Positions 8,701 to 16,438 of a stretch of DNA of 64,000 nt are shown here, in pieces. Both the position numbers and the translations under genes were made by a program. Each line of letters starts with the position of its first letter. Position 1 is the stretch's first letter. The notes below the pieces were generated by a model. That model worked only from the letters and a program-made list of their open reading frames with translations, did not search any database and had not been told where the DNA came from. The stretch covers positions 1-64,000 of the forward strand of contig ONQB01000013.1 in NCBI GenBank assembly GCA_900319905.1, read 5' to 3'. The DNA is from an uncultured Prevotella sp. (GTDB lineage: Bacteria; Bacteroidota; Bacteroidia; Bacteroidales; Bacteroidaceae).

Positions 8701-10434
8701 GTAGACACCGGCGGTGTCGCTTTGGTACTTCACGTCGAGGCGGAACTTCTCTTTCTCCACCGACGATGCGAGGTAGTACACGTTTTTCATCATCAGCTTC
8801 CAGTTGCCCTGTGCGGGGTTGTTGCTGGTGTTTTTGAGCGACTTGACAAACAATGCCTGGTTGACATCGGTGATGTCGCTGGCGAACTCACCTACCTGAT
8901 AGGTGCGGCCGCCATAGGTATACTCGTAGGCCACAGCCAGTACCTGGTCGGTCTGCAGGGCCGTGCGCAGTGAGACGTAGCCCAAGGCGTTGTTGACGGT
9001 GTATTCCGAAGAGTTGAGCAGGCGTGCGCTCTGTATCTTTTCGTAATCGGTACCACCGACGAGACCGGCTGCGTCGAGCACGCTCGAGGTCTGGTCGATG
9101 GTGCGGGCTCCGCTGTAGGAGTTTACCATCGTCTCATACTCGCTGTTGGCAGAGTTGGCAGGAACAGGCGAGCCGGTGGTGGTCCATCGGCTGTTGCTCA
9201 CAGCGCTGTTCTCGCCAAGGTCGGTCAGAGCCACGATGTTGCGGGTGTTGGAGGTGTTGCCCGACTTGTTGGTCACCCAGATCTCCACACGGTTGATGGT
9301 CACGCCCGTAGCCACGTTGGGCAGTTTGCTCATGCCCTCGTCGTAGTGCTCTCTGAAATATTGCGACAGGAAGAAATGCCGGTTCTCCTCGTAGTCGGCA
9401 GCGTCCATCTCAAAGGAAGTGTACTGCTTGCCGCCCTGCGAGCTGACGCTCTTCGATGTACTTTTTTTCTGTGAAGCCACGAGTTGCAGCTTGAGTTTGC
9501 CAAACTGCAGGTCGGTGCGCAGACCGAACAGACTGCTGGCACCTTGGACGAGCGAAGAGTTGGAGGGGAAAGAAATGTTGCCGGCCTCGACGAGCTTGAT
9601 GATCTCATCTTCCTTGCCGTCGTACTTCAACTTCATGTTCTGTGCGTCGAAGTCGAAGGTAGCGTCGGTGTTGTAGTTAAGGTTCATGTTGACCTTGTCG
9701 CCCACCTTACCGTTGAGGCTGAAGTTGATCTTCTCGTCGAAGTCCATCGTTGTCTTGTTGCGGCTGCGCACGGGCAACGATGGGTTGTCGATCTTCTTCT
9801 GCGTAGCACCAAACTTCAGTTCGGCGGTTCCTTGCGTCTTGATGCGCACACCGCCGGGGCCAAAGATCTTCTCAGCCGGTCCGAGGTCGAAGTGCATGTC
9901 GGAGAAGTCAAACTTCTCTTTGCCTTTGGCTTGGAATATCTCGCTGTTCTTAGACCGGAAGTAAGCGTCGCGCTCATGTTTCTCGCTCCATTTCATGTAT
10001 TCCTCCGGTGTCATCATGATGGGCGCGGCCAGATAGGTCGAGCCCATGCGCGTGGCGATGATGTATCGGTTGATGGTGTCGTTGTAGGTCACGTCGTACT
10101 TCAGACCCTCTGGGCGGTCGAGGTCCATGGCGCTTTGGTTGAGGTCGTCGTAGGTGACGGGTGTGGTGCGCTGTATCTTCCAGCGTGGGTGGAGCAGTGA
10201 GTCGGGAATGGTGTCCTCGTCCACCACCACGTCAATCAGTTTGGTGGTGTTGCCCTTGCCATTGTTGTTGGTCTGTGCTTTGCCTTTGGCCTGATTGGCC
10301 TGCTGATTGGCCCCCTGCCGTTTGTTGTTCTGTCGTGTGGGGTCTACTTGGAAGACAGACACGGCAGCATAGCTGACCATGGTAATGGCCAGCAACAATA
10401 GTGCGACAATGTCTCTCTTCTTTCTGATTCTCAT
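2740..10434 (-). CDS. sprA: SprA/Sov, type IX secretion system outer-membrane translocon
   Basis: This 2564-residue protein has the size and sequence character of SprA (Sov in Porphyromonas), the giant outer-membrane barrel through which type IX secretion substrates leave the cell. An N-terminal hydrophobic segment (residues 8-24) is the export signal. Long stretches of alternating beta-strand-like sequence fill the rest, ending in an aromatic/basic beta-signal-like C-terminus (LSIKFSLTR). A strongly charged K/Q/E/D-rich insert of roughly 65 residues (REKKQKEQEKQK and onward, encoded near 4450-4650) stands out and is probably an exposed or periplasmic loop. ruvA lies directly upstream with no gap, an arrangement I recall from other Bacteroidetes. 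Its presence implies the cell exports CTD-tagged proteins, whose other machinery is outside the window. Confidence 0.93.
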   Translation of the reverse strand: MRIRKKRDIVALLLLAITMVSYAAVSVFQVDPTRQNNKRQGANQQANQAKGKAQTNNNGKGNTTKLIDVVVDEDTIPDSLLHPRWKIQRTTPVTYDDLNQSAMDLDRPEGLKYDVTYNDTINRYIIATRMGSTYLAAPIMMTPEEYMKWSEKHERDAYFRSKNSEIFQAKGKEKFDFSDMHFDLGPAEKIFGPGGVRIKTQGTAELKFGATQKKIDNPSLPVRSRNKTTMDFDEKINFSLNGKVGDKVNMNLNYNTDATFDFDAQNMKLKYDGKEDEIIKLVEAGNISFPSNSSLVQGASSLFGLRTDLQFGKLKLQLVASQKKSTSKSVSSQGGKQYTSFEMDAADYEENRHFFLSQYFREHYDEGMSKLPNVATGVTINRVEIWVTNKSGNTSNTRNIVALTDLGENSAVSNSRWTTTGSPVPANSANSEYETMVNSYSGARTIDQTSSVLDAAGLVGGTDYEKIQSARLLNSSEYTVNNALGYVSLRTALQTDQVLAVAYEYTYGGRTYQVGEFASDITDVNQALFVKSLKNTSNNPAQGNWKLMMKNVYYLASSVEKEKFRLDVKYQSDTAGVYLSYIPEQQVKNQTIIKDLGADRLDNNNNAHSNGYFDYVEGYTVSNGRVFFPVAEPFGSYMYNYLTKHGVSDEVARKYAFTELYDSTKTVAKQIAEKDKYLLQGQFRGTQANVISLGAYNVPQGSVVVTAGGVTLTEGTDYSVDYSAGEVTILNQSIIDAGTSVNVSLESQSDYSQERKTMLGMNWEYDFSKNFQLSGTFQHLSEQALYNKVQMGVEPVNNTIVGFNINWKRESQWLTNMLDKLPFLHLTQPSQISFTGEFAKLFAGQAHGTQDNASYIDDFENTTDKISVLDPTSWSLSSVPSTFSESSDKTTLRSGYNRSQMAWYTIDPLFTRRSSSLTPSHIRSDLNQLSDPYVREWYVRELFPNRDQNSYTNATSTISVLNVAYYPNERGPYNFNPDLNYDGTLRNPMQHWGGMMRHLDTNDFEQANIEYVEFWMLDPFIKTNEEGATNAGGDFYINLGEVSEDVLHDGKKFYESGLPVDGSSNYTYTQWGKIPNQSTVTYAFATTSGSRALQDVGLNGLTDAEEQTFESYQDFLTQIQGKVSQAVFDSIFADPAHDDYHYFRGSDYDRMEASILRRYKYINNPQGNSPDSSNNTESYSTAYKSTPDVEDINQDYTLNEYEKYYQYHISLRPEDMVVGQNYIVDKREVAASLRNGQTGHWTWYLFRVPVDEYERKVGNISDFSSIRFMRMFLTGFQRDVVLRFASLDLVRGTWRVYTQNLDNSAAQTGTLTTASVSLEENNDKTPVNYVLPPGIKREQDPSQPQLVESDEQSLQMNVENLSNNESKCVYKNTTLDMRQYKRLQMFVHANATETNTTNLQDNQLAVFIRLGSDYKSNYYEYEIPLKLTAPRNNYNRYLLADCEAVWPEDNMLDVPLSLFTNVKRERNKARAMGTASYTRAYVAYDADHPNNKVTIMGNPTLGEVKTMIIGIRNLSADQKSGEVWVNELRLKDYNNTGGWAANGNLSVQLSDLGNMNLQGRYVSEGFGGLEDGVSSRTQDAQTDMAFTTSLELGKFFPDKAKVSIPVYYSVTKQTVKPKYNPLDTDMELKEALDAAANKTERDSIENIAVTKKVSTNFSMSNARVGIQNKRHPMPYDPANFSFSYSHSHTHNQGETTVYENEDNWNGTFNYSWSPIYKTWEPFKKVKSKSKWLDLPKRLGFNYLPQNIAFNSEMTRNYYELQERDMESTENSSLPLTFSEQFLWNREFQLRWDFTKNIHMNFQSATHAQIEEPYTPVNKDLYPDHYSAWKDSVWTSIKHLGTPLDYQQTFTLSYQLPINLIPVFAWAKADATYNATYNWVRGTELEDGTSLGNTISNNRQFNVNGSFDFTKLYNMVPFLKKANERFDKPTSRNLAQAQREKKQKEQEKQKQKAEEQKVRDTATKAGKDPDQAVKDWKQKQKDDAAKKKQLPKRVNAFEKEVVLRPDTTIVVTHGKKSKRIVVSAKTEDGKTFKLKFRKLDNNKIRIKNKVDSVTKIKVSVVTLPALEEKKWYKVAQTISRVAMMVRSASISYRNQYAMSIPGFMPIIGDAFGQTRGSHYLSPGLDFAFGLVGDSYINKAQDNNWLLNDESVATPATTNLTEDLQLKATIEPIKNLKIDLTASRTETKARSIQYMYEGNPTTQTGSLSMTTISLSSAFESMGNANNGFYSKTFEKFCNSLESFRQRVEARYAGTTYPSGTSLAGQTFDAANGGVNKYSADVMVPAFLKAYTSMGGSGLDIFPSLAKLLPNWTLRYSGLSSLPWLRDHFKSVNINHSYKSIYAVGAYQSYSTFESLMGDNLGFITDATSGNPIPNSMFNVSTVSINESFSPLLGIDVTFLNNMTAKLEYRQTRALTLSMTSVQVNEALSKDWVFGWGYRINNFNPFKSKMRRTVKSSRGNKQNNNENNRQTSTRTSSNSSNNNLNLRLDLSYRKQAAITRDIATIMSNASSGNTAFKLSFSAEYTLSRLLSMSFYFDRQTNTPLLSSSSYPTTTQDFGLSIKFSLTR

Positions 10435-11055
10435 TTACTTTATCTTCTTCAATGCTTCCTTGACCACCATCTCCACGGGCAACTCAGGTTGCGCTGTGAG
10501 AATCTCGGTCACCACCTTGGCCGACGGTGCGGGTGAGAAGCCGAGCATGGTGAGTGCCGATACGGCCTCGTCCTTGACGGCGGTGTTGATCGACGGCGTA
10601 TTGTCCTTGTTGGTTGACACATGCAGCTCGTCGGCGATGCCTGTCGACACGATGCGGTCCTTCAGGTCGACGATGATGCGCTGGGCGGTCTTCAGCCCGA
10701 TGCCCTTCACGCTCTTGATGAGTTTCTCGTTGCTGCTGGCGATGGCGTCGCACAGTTCGGCGGGTGAGAGGCTCGAGAGCATCATGCGCGCGGTGTTGGC
10801 GCCCACGCCCGACACGGAGATGAGCATGCGATAGAGCTCGCGCTCCTGCTTCGTGGCAAAGCCGTAGAGCGTGAAGCTGTCGTCGCGGCCACCGGCCACC
10901 AGCGACTCGTGCACAAAGAGCTTGACTTCTTTCTTGCCTTGGATGGCGGTATAAGTATTGAGTGAGATGTTGAGCGCATAACCCACGCCTCCTGCCTCGA
11001 TGACTGCCAATGCAGGTGTAAGGTCGGTTAAGTCGCCCTTGATGTATTCTATCAT
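10435..11055 (-). CDS. ruvA: Holliday junction branch migration protein RuvA
   Basis: The 206-residue protein matches RuvA in length and architecture. An N-terminal OB fold begins MIEYIKGDLTDL. Two helix-hairpin-helix motifs follow (LISVSGVGANTARMML and LIKSVKGIGLKTAQRII), then a flexible linker, then a small C-terminal domain that contacts RuvB (VSALTMLGFSPAPSAKVV). It binds four-way junctions in recombination repair. Its stop codon abuts the sprA start codon, so the two are almost certainly co-transcribed. ruvB and ruvC are not in the window. Confidence 0.97.
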   Translation of the reverse strand: MIEYIKGDLTDLTPALAVIEAGGVGYALNISLNTYTAIQGKKEVKLFVHESLVAGGRDDSFTLYGFATKQERELYRMLISVSGVGANTARMMLSSLSPAELCDAIASSNEKLIKSVKGIGLKTAQRIIVDLKDRIVSTGIADELHVSTNKDNTPSINTAVKDEAVSALTMLGFSPAPSAKVVTEILTAQPELPVEMVVKEALKKIK

Positions 11056-11228
11056 TGTTGTTGTCTGAATAAACGGATTATACTACACTATAACGCTATT
11101 CGGCTACACATTATTATTGCTTGCCCCGCTTTTTAACACATGCCGTGGTGCCGTCACGGCTCAGGCAATGGTGGAGCGGGGTGGGGCGGATGGACCAAAG
11201 ATAATATGCGGGGAGCTGACGAACGCAC

Positions 11229-12653
11229 TCAGAGCAGTGGGCTGAGCAGTCTTACTAGACTGGTCCAGAGCCTGCGCAGGAAGGTGTAGTGGTAGCCCTG
11301 ATACACCTCGTTGAACGTGCGGCATTGCGTCTGGTCGTTGAGGAAGACCTTCTTCATGCGCAGGGCCATGCCTTCGTCGTAGAAAAAGATGCTCGACTCA
11401 AAGTTGTGCTCAAAGCTGCGGAAGTCGATATTGGTGCTTCCGCAAGTGGAGATGCTGTCGTCGCTGACGAGAAACTTAGAGTGGTTGAATCCACTCTCGT
11501 AGAGATAGACCTTGACGCCGGCCTCGATGATTTCCAAAAGATAGCTGAAGCTGGCCCATTCCACGATGTGGCTGTCGCTGTGGCGTGGTATCATCAGTCT
11601 TACGTCGACGCCCGCCAGGGCCGCCGTGCGCATGGCAAAGAGCACGGGCTCGGTGGGAAGGAAATAAGGTGTCTCCATATAGACGTAGCGCCGGGCCTCC
11701 AGCAGGATGCGTACGTAGCCCTGCATGATGTCGGGCCACTCGGTGATGGGACCGCTCGTCACCACCTGTGCCAGGCAGTTGTTGTTGATGGCCGGGTTGA
11801 CGGGAGGGTAGTAGAGGCGGTCGGAGAGCAGGGTCCGGTCGACAAAATACCAGTCGATGAGAAACGCGCGCTGGATGCCATAGACGGCACCACCCGTGAC
11901 GTGGAGCATGGTGTCGCGCCACGGCTGCCGCCCGGTGCCTTTGACGTAGCGTGTGGCAAAGTTCATACCGCCGATGAACGCCTCGCGGCCGTCAATGATG
12001 ATGAGCTTGCGGTGATTGCGGTAGTTGGCCTTCGAGGTGAAGGCCGGAAACTTCACGGGCATGAACGGATGAATGTCGATGCCGGCATTGCGCATGCGTT
12101 CGAAAAAGGCGTTCTTCACTTTCCAGCAGGCCACGTCGTCGTAGATGATGCGTATCTCCACGCCTTGCCGTGACTTGTCGATGAGCGTGTCGGCGATGAG
12201 CCGGCCCAGGGCGTCGTTGTCGAAGATGTAGATGTCGATGTGGATGTGGTGACGGGCACGGCTGATGGCTTGCAGCAGGGCGGGGAAGAACTGGTAGCCG
12301 GAGGTGTAGATGTCTACCAGGTTGTCCTTAAAGGGCAGGGCCATGCTTTGGTTTTTAAACAATTGCATGAGGGGCCGGTGGGCATCGGGCAGGCGCAGGT
12401 TGCGCTGCTCCACAAACTCCAGCATGGAGCGCTTGGTGAGCTGGTCGAGCGAGCGCTGGCTGATGAGCCGCTCCTTGCGGGTATTCTGCCCAAAAAAGAA
12501 GTAGAGTACGATGCCTACTAACGGCAAAGCCCACAGCACCAGCAGCCATGCCATTGTCTTGGCCGGCTGACGGTTGTCCATCAGCACCTTGAGCATCACG
12601 ATAAGCACAATGAGCACATAGATGCCATACCATAGCCAGTGTAAGTATTCCAT
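11229..12653 (-). CDS. cls: Cardiolipin synthase (phospholipase D family)
   Basis: A 474-residue membrane enzyme that joins two phosphatidylglycerols into cardiolipin. Two N-terminal transmembrane segments (about residues 5-23 and 34-54) precede two PLD catalytic motifs: H214-K216-D221 (NHRKLIIID) and H391-K393-D398 (NHSKFLVSDD). The full ClsA-type layout is intact. A -7-like box (TAAATTTG on the minus strand, 12659-12666) lies almost on top of the start codon, so the transcript may be leaderless or use another promoter. The 173-base gap to ruvA suggests a separate unit. Confidence 0.93.
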   Translation of the reverse strand: MEYLHWLWYGIYVLIVLIVMLKVLMDNRQPAKTMAWLLVLWALPLVGIVLYFFFGQNTRKERLISQRSLDQLTKRSMLEFVEQRNLRLPDAHRPLMQLFKNQSMALPFKDNLVDIYTSGYQFFPALLQAISRARHHIHIDIYIFDNDALGRLIADTLIDKSRQGVEIRIIYDDVACWKVKNAFFERMRNAGIDIHPFMPVKFPAFTSKANYRNHRKLIIIDGREAFIGGMNFATRYVKGTGRQPWRDTMLHVTGGAVYGIQRAFLIDWYFVDRTLLSDRLYYPPVNPAINNNCLAQVVTSGPITEWPDIMQGYVRILLEARRYVYMETPYFLPTEPVLFAMRTAALAGVDVRLMIPRHSDSHIVEWASFSYLLEIIEAGVKVYLYESGFNHSKFLVSDDSISTCGSTNIDFRSFEHNFESSIFFYDEGMALRMKKVFLNDQTQCRTFNEVYQGYHYTFLRRLWTSLVRLLSPLL

Positions 12654-12760
12654 CCCTACAAATTTAGGTAAAAAATATGAAACTGAAGCTCTTTTGTGTA
12701 AAAAATGGAGGGAACCCGTTAAAAATCAATAATAGCGCCGAATGAAGGCCATGTAAATCT

Positions 12761-13101
12761 GTCAAAGTTATTTATGTTAAATGGCCTCTGAGAATCGCGA
12801 TAGAATCAACAAGACAATCGTTGGCTCAAAATACGCTGATGATGACACGTATGGGTATCGGATTGATGATTAGGCTGTTATGAATTCGTTGAGCTACGAA
12901 GCGCTTGTTAGGTCCTGAATTTCCGTCGAAAGAGGACGTAATTTCGGCCAAAAACCACTGGAACATCGGCGATATGGGGCTGGAATATCGGCGAAAAGGC
13001 AACGGCCTTTCGCCGAAAAGCCACCGACGTTTCGCCGAAGAAGCCATGGCGGAGTGGTTTCGGGAGGATTTAGACTCGCTTTTGGGAATTTTCCGTTGTA
13101 G
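12761..13101 (+). repeat. Dispersed intergenic repeat, copy A, with a six-unit 22-bp array
   Basis: About 340 bases are clearly similar, end to end, to the reverse complement of 46321-46662. The shared left end includes CTCTGAGAATCGCGAT followed by CAACAAGAC and TCGTTGGCT; the shared right end includes GACTCG and a TTTTCCGT/TTTTTCGT block. The inner part, 12908-13039, is a 22-bp-period array of six units. CGGCG/CGCCG cores begin at 12945 (imperfect), 12967, 12989, 13011 and 13033, and a weaker one near 12923. Since 22 is not a multiple of 3 and stops interrupt the frames, it is not coding. The rest of the 12654-13459 gap holds the other repeat and promoter listed separately. Confidence 0.8.
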
Positions 13102-13179
13102 GATAGTGTTAAAATCATGATTGCATTTTGTAAATTATATTCCGAAAAATCACTAACTTTGGATGCATCCTATTATCTT

Positions 13180-13350
13180 CGCTATTGTGTAATGTGTAAT
13201 GACTGTACTTCTGAACTTCCGAACTTCTGAACTTCTCGCTATTATGTAATGACGGGACTTCTGAACTTCCGTACTTCTGAACTTCTCGCTATTGTGTAAT
13301 GACTGAACTTCTGAACTTCCGTACTTCTGTACTTCTATTATACTCGTACT
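13180..13350 (+). repeat. Tandem ~50-bp repeat built from ACTTCTGAACTTC words
   Basis: Three units begin with CGCTATT at 13180, 13237 and 13287. Each reads CGCTATT(G/A)TGTAATGAC followed by several ACTTCTGAACTTCC-type words, and a degraded fourth unit ends near 13370. The spacing of the last two complete units is exactly 50 bp. The same words recur in the queD-queE gap at 21919-22024. It lies just upstream of the promoter at 13388. No coding potential is visible. Confidence 0.75.
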
Positions 13351-13387
13351 TCTCTCTGTTGCGTAATGATAAAAAACATTAATCGCT

Positions 13388-13418
13388 TTTGTCATGCGTG
13401 AAAAAGTTCGTAACTTTG
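13388..13418 (+). promoter_or_regulatory. Bacteroidetes promoter for the PH-protein/carboxypeptidase/MscS run
   Basis: TTTG at 13388-13391 and TAACTTTG at 13411-13418 are separated by exactly 19 bases, a textbook match to the Bacteroidetes primary-sigma promoter. It predicts a start about 35 bases before the ATG at 13460. Confidence 0.8.
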
Positions 13419-13459
13419 CAGACAAATAGTTACTGAATATCAGAATTTTAGACGTTAGT

Positions 13460-13897
13460 ATGGATCGCACTTTTCACCATCGGTTTACGTTAGGTGCGGC
13501 GTGTGGCATTGTGTTGCTGCTCGTCATGTCGCTTTATGCCTTCTGGCAACGGCAGCCTGTTGTGGGTGCGGTGCTGGCTTTGGGATTGCTGGCCATATCG
13601 GAACAGTCGCTCCACAAGAAGTATATTTTCCGTGATGACAAGTTGATCATCGACAATGGGAGACTGTGGAGAGACAAGACGATCCGCCTCGAACAGATAC
13701 ACGACTGTCGTCCCATGACCAATACTTTCGGTCTGATTCATTACATGCTCATCAGCTACAGCACCGATGGCAACAACGATAGGATAGAGGCTGTGCAACC
13801 GGACAACGAAGCCTCCTTCCTGACCGTGCTGCAGAAACGAAAGGCAGAACTGGCAAAGGATGAGCAGAAAAGCGTAGAGAAACAAGGACATGAGTAG
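13460..13897 (+). CDS. Membrane protein with a bacterial PH-like domain
   Basis: The 145-residue protein has two hydrophobic segments at about residues 12-28 and 34-46. A PH-like fold of the bPH2/DUF304 type follows (KYIFRDDKLIIDNGRLWRDK, then IRLEQIHDCRPM). Such proteins are small membrane-anchored scaffolds of unknown specific function. The 3' end overlaps the carboxypeptidase gene by eight bases, so the two are translated from one message driven by the promoter at 13388. The C-terminus is highly charged. Confidence 0.7.
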   Translation: MDRTFHHRFTLGAACGIVLLLVMSLYAFWQRQPVVGAVLALGLLAISEQSLHKKYIFRDDKLIIDNGRLWRDKTIRLEQIHDCRPMTNTFGLIHYMLISYSTDGNNDRIEAVQPDNEASFLTVLQKRKAELAKDEQKSVEKQGHE

Positions 13898-15164
13898 TAA
13901 GAGGATAACGATAAAGACACTATTGCTGGCATTGTTGACGCTGCTGGTGCTTCCAATGAGCGCACAGGTCGACAACGAAGATTTGCTTGACGATAAGGAC
14001 TCGATTCAGGACGACACCGCGGCCGTCGTACTGACGGTACACCACAACGACAGCCTGTCTTGGCCGAAGAACGTGCAGGAGGGCATCGATGAACTGTTGC
14101 GCGGCGAGATGTTCAACACTTCGCAGGTAGGACTTCTCATCTGGGACCTCGATGCCGACTCTGCCATCTATCGTTACAACGACCGCCAGCTCTTGCGTCC
14201 TGCCTCCACGATGAAGGTCATCACCGCCATCACCGCCCTTGACCGGCTGGGAGGCAGCTATCAGTTCAAGACTGATCTCTGCTACACCGGACGGGTGGAC
14301 AGCAGCAAGCTCATTGGAGACGTGTACTGCGTGGGAGGTTTCGACCCTCGTTTCAACAGCGATGATATGCGCGCTTTCGTGGAAGCTCTGCACCGCATGG
14401 GCGTTGACACCATACACGGCAATGTGTATGCCGACATCTCGATGAAAGACACCGACCTGCTGGGCGAAGGATGGTGCTGGGACGACGACAACCCTGTGCT
14501 GTCGCCACTCGTCTATCAGCGTAAAAACATCTTCATGGATAAATTCATGTCAGCACTCTCGCGGGCCGGCATCTACGTTACCGGCACTGCCGGCATCAGG
14601 CGCAAGCCCAGCGATGCCAGCTGCATCGTGTCGCGTTTCCATACCATCGACCAGATACTTATGCGCATGCTCAAGGAAAGTGACAATCTCTATGCCGAGA
14701 GCATGTACTATCATTTGGCGGCATCCACCGGCAACCGGCCTGCCACAGCCAAGAGCGCGCGTATGCTGGAGCGGCAGCTTATCAGCAAGCTCGGGCTCGA
14801 TGCCTCACGCTATCGGTTGGCTGACGGGTCGGGACTGTCTCTCTACAACTATGTGACACCTGAACTCGAGGTGCGCATGCTGCGCTATGCTTACAACAAT
14901 GAGAATATCTACAACCACTTGCTGCCCGCATTGCCCATCGCCGGTGTGGATGGTACGCTGCGCAGCCGCATGCGCTCCGAGTTTACCCGTGGCAACGTAC
15001 ATGCCAAGACTGGTACTGTGACGGGCATTGCCAGTCTGTGCGGCTATCTCACGGCTGCCAACGGCCATCATATCTGTTTCAGCATCATCAATCAAGGACT
15101 CCTGCATGGACGCAACGGCCGTTTGTTTCAGGACAAGGTGTGCCAGTTGCTGTGTCAGCCATAA
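13890..15164 (+). CDS. dacB: PBP4-type D-alanyl-D-alanine carboxypeptidase/endopeptidase
   Basis: A 424-residue penicillin-binding protein of the S13 (PBP4/DacB) family that trims or cleaves peptidoglycan stem peptides in the periplasm. A signal peptide covers residues 1-25 (ending MSAQ). The three active-site motifs are intact: S106-T-M-K109, S264-D-N266 and K373-T-G375. A large insert lies between the first two motifs, as expected for the family. The ATG overlaps the end of the PH-domain gene, and mscS follows after nine bases. No truncation is seen. Confidence 0.93.
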   Translation: MSSKRITIKTLLLALLTLLVLPMSAQVDNEDLLDDKDSIQDDTAAVVLTVHHNDSLSWPKNVQEGIDELLRGEMFNTSQVGLLIWDLDADSAIYRYNDRQLLRPASTMKVITAITALDRLGGSYQFKTDLCYTGRVDSSKLIGDVYCVGGFDPRFNSDDMRAFVEALHRMGVDTIHGNVYADISMKDTDLLGEGWCWDDDNPVLSPLVYQRKNIFMDKFMSALSRAGIYVTGTAGIRRKPSDASCIVSRFHTIDQILMRMLKESDNLYAESMYYHLAASTGNRPATAKSARMLERQLISKLGLDASRYRLADGSGLSLYNYVTPELEVRMLRYAYNNENIYNHLLPALPIAGVDGTLRSRMRSEFTRGNVHAKTGTVTGIASLCGYLTAANGHHICFSIINQGLLHGRNGRLFQDKVCQLLCQP

Positions 15165-15173
15165 GCTAGTGAT

Positions 15174-16376
15174 ATGAAGAAAGTAGTCAACATCATCAAT
15201 TGGAACGAGGTCATGGAGACCGTGCGCGTGTGGTTGGAGAACATCATCATCGGCATGGGCTTCAGAGGTGGCATCGTACCTGTGTTGCGCCACCTGCTGC
15301 TCATCCTCTTTGCCGCCTTGGTGGCATGGCTGAGCTACGCCCTCTGCCGCTGGCTGTTCACCCCGCTTGTCAATCGTCTTACCAGTCACTCAAAGTCGAA
15401 GTGGGACGACGTGCTCTTTGGTCAGCCCGTACTCAAAAGCTTGTGCGGCATCGTACCGGCCATCGTCGTGTGGAAACTGCTGCCGATGGTGTTTTATCAG
15501 TACTCCCTTGTACAGGAACTGGTGGCGCGGGTCACCGCCATCTACATCACGGTGTCCGTCATCCGGCTGTGCTTCGTCTTTATCAATCAACTTAAGATTC
15601 TCGATACCGGCCGTCGCACCAGCATTCAGCAATATGTACTCTCGTTCTTAGGAGTGCTGCGTGTGGCTTCTGTCTTCGTGGGAGCCATCGTCATCATCGC
15701 TATTGCCATCGGCCAGAACCCCTTGAAGTTGTTTGCCGGACTGGGTGCCACCTCAGCCATCCTCATGCTCGTCTTCAAAGATACCATCGAGGGTCTCGTG
15801 GCCGGCATCAGGCTCACTTCGGCCAACATGCTGCATGTGGGCGACTGGATCACGGTGCCCGGTACGGAGGTCAACGGCACGGTGATAGAAATGAACCTGA
15901 CGACGGTCAAAGTGCGCAACTTCGACAATACGATATTCACCATTTCGCCCAAAACCCTTGTCGGCGGTACGTTCCAAAACTGGAAAGGCATGCAGGGAAG
16001 TGGCGGACGGCGTGTCAAGCGCATCATCTACTTCGACTTCCGCAGTATCCATTATGTGGACTCGACGGTATCGACGACCGCTCCGGCAGCCAAGGACAAG
16101 CAGACGAAGCCACAGGAGAAACTGACCAACATGGCCCTTTACCGACAGGCCGCTGAGGAGTATCTGGCACACAACCCGGTGGTCAATCAGGAACTGATGT
16201 ACATGGTCAGGCAGTTGGAGCCCACCCAGTGTGGTTTGCCCATGGAGGTGTATTTCTTCCTGAGGCAGAAAGAGTGGAAGACCTACGAGCATCAGCTGGC
16301 CGGCATCATGGAACATCTGTTTATGATGGCTGCTGACTACGGTCTGAAGATTTACCAGCAGTATCCGGAACAGTAA
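15174..16376 (+). CDS. MscS-family mechanosensitive channel
   Basis: A 400-residue inner-membrane protein with about four to five N-terminal transmembrane helices. The pore-lining helix shows the glycine/alanine pattern GLGATSAILMLVFKDTIEGLVAG (near residues 188-210), followed by the cytoplasmic beta-domain with the signature VGDWITVPG and TVIEMNLTTVKVRNFDN. It releases solutes on hypoosmotic shock. The size and long cytoplasmic part resemble the YbdG-like branch (inference). It lies nine bases after the carboxypeptidase gene in the same operon. Confidence 0.88.
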   Translation: MKKVVNIINWNEVMETVRVWLENIIIGMGFRGGIVPVLRHLLLILFAALVAWLSYALCRWLFTPLVNRLTSHSKSKWDDVLFGQPVLKSLCGIVPAIVVWKLLPMVFYQYSLVQELVARVTAIYITVSVIRLCFVFINQLKILDTGRRTSIQQYVLSFLGVLRVASVFVGAIVIIAIAIGQNPLKLFAGLGATSAILMLVFKDTIEGLVAGIRLTSANMLHVGDWITVPGTEVNGTVIEMNLTTVKVRNFDNTIFTISPKTLVGGTFQNWKGMQGSGGRRVKRIIYFDFRSIHYVDSTVSTTAPAAKDKQTKPQEKLTNMALYRQAAEEYLAHNPVVNQELMYMVRQLEPTQCGLPMEVYFFLRQKEWKTYEHQLAGIMEHLFMMAADYGLKIYQQYPEQ

Positions 16377-16438
16377 CAGACGGATCACTCTCTAACCTGT
16401 CGCACAATTCAACTATTCACACCATACCATCTATAACC

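Noticed and set aside
12908-13039. CRISPR array
   Set aside because: The 22-bp units have no alternating constant repeat and unique spacer of CRISPR size, and no cas genes are in the window.
13180-13350. CRISPR or coding repeat
   Set aside because: Units are simple repeated words without unique spacers, and frames are broken by stops.
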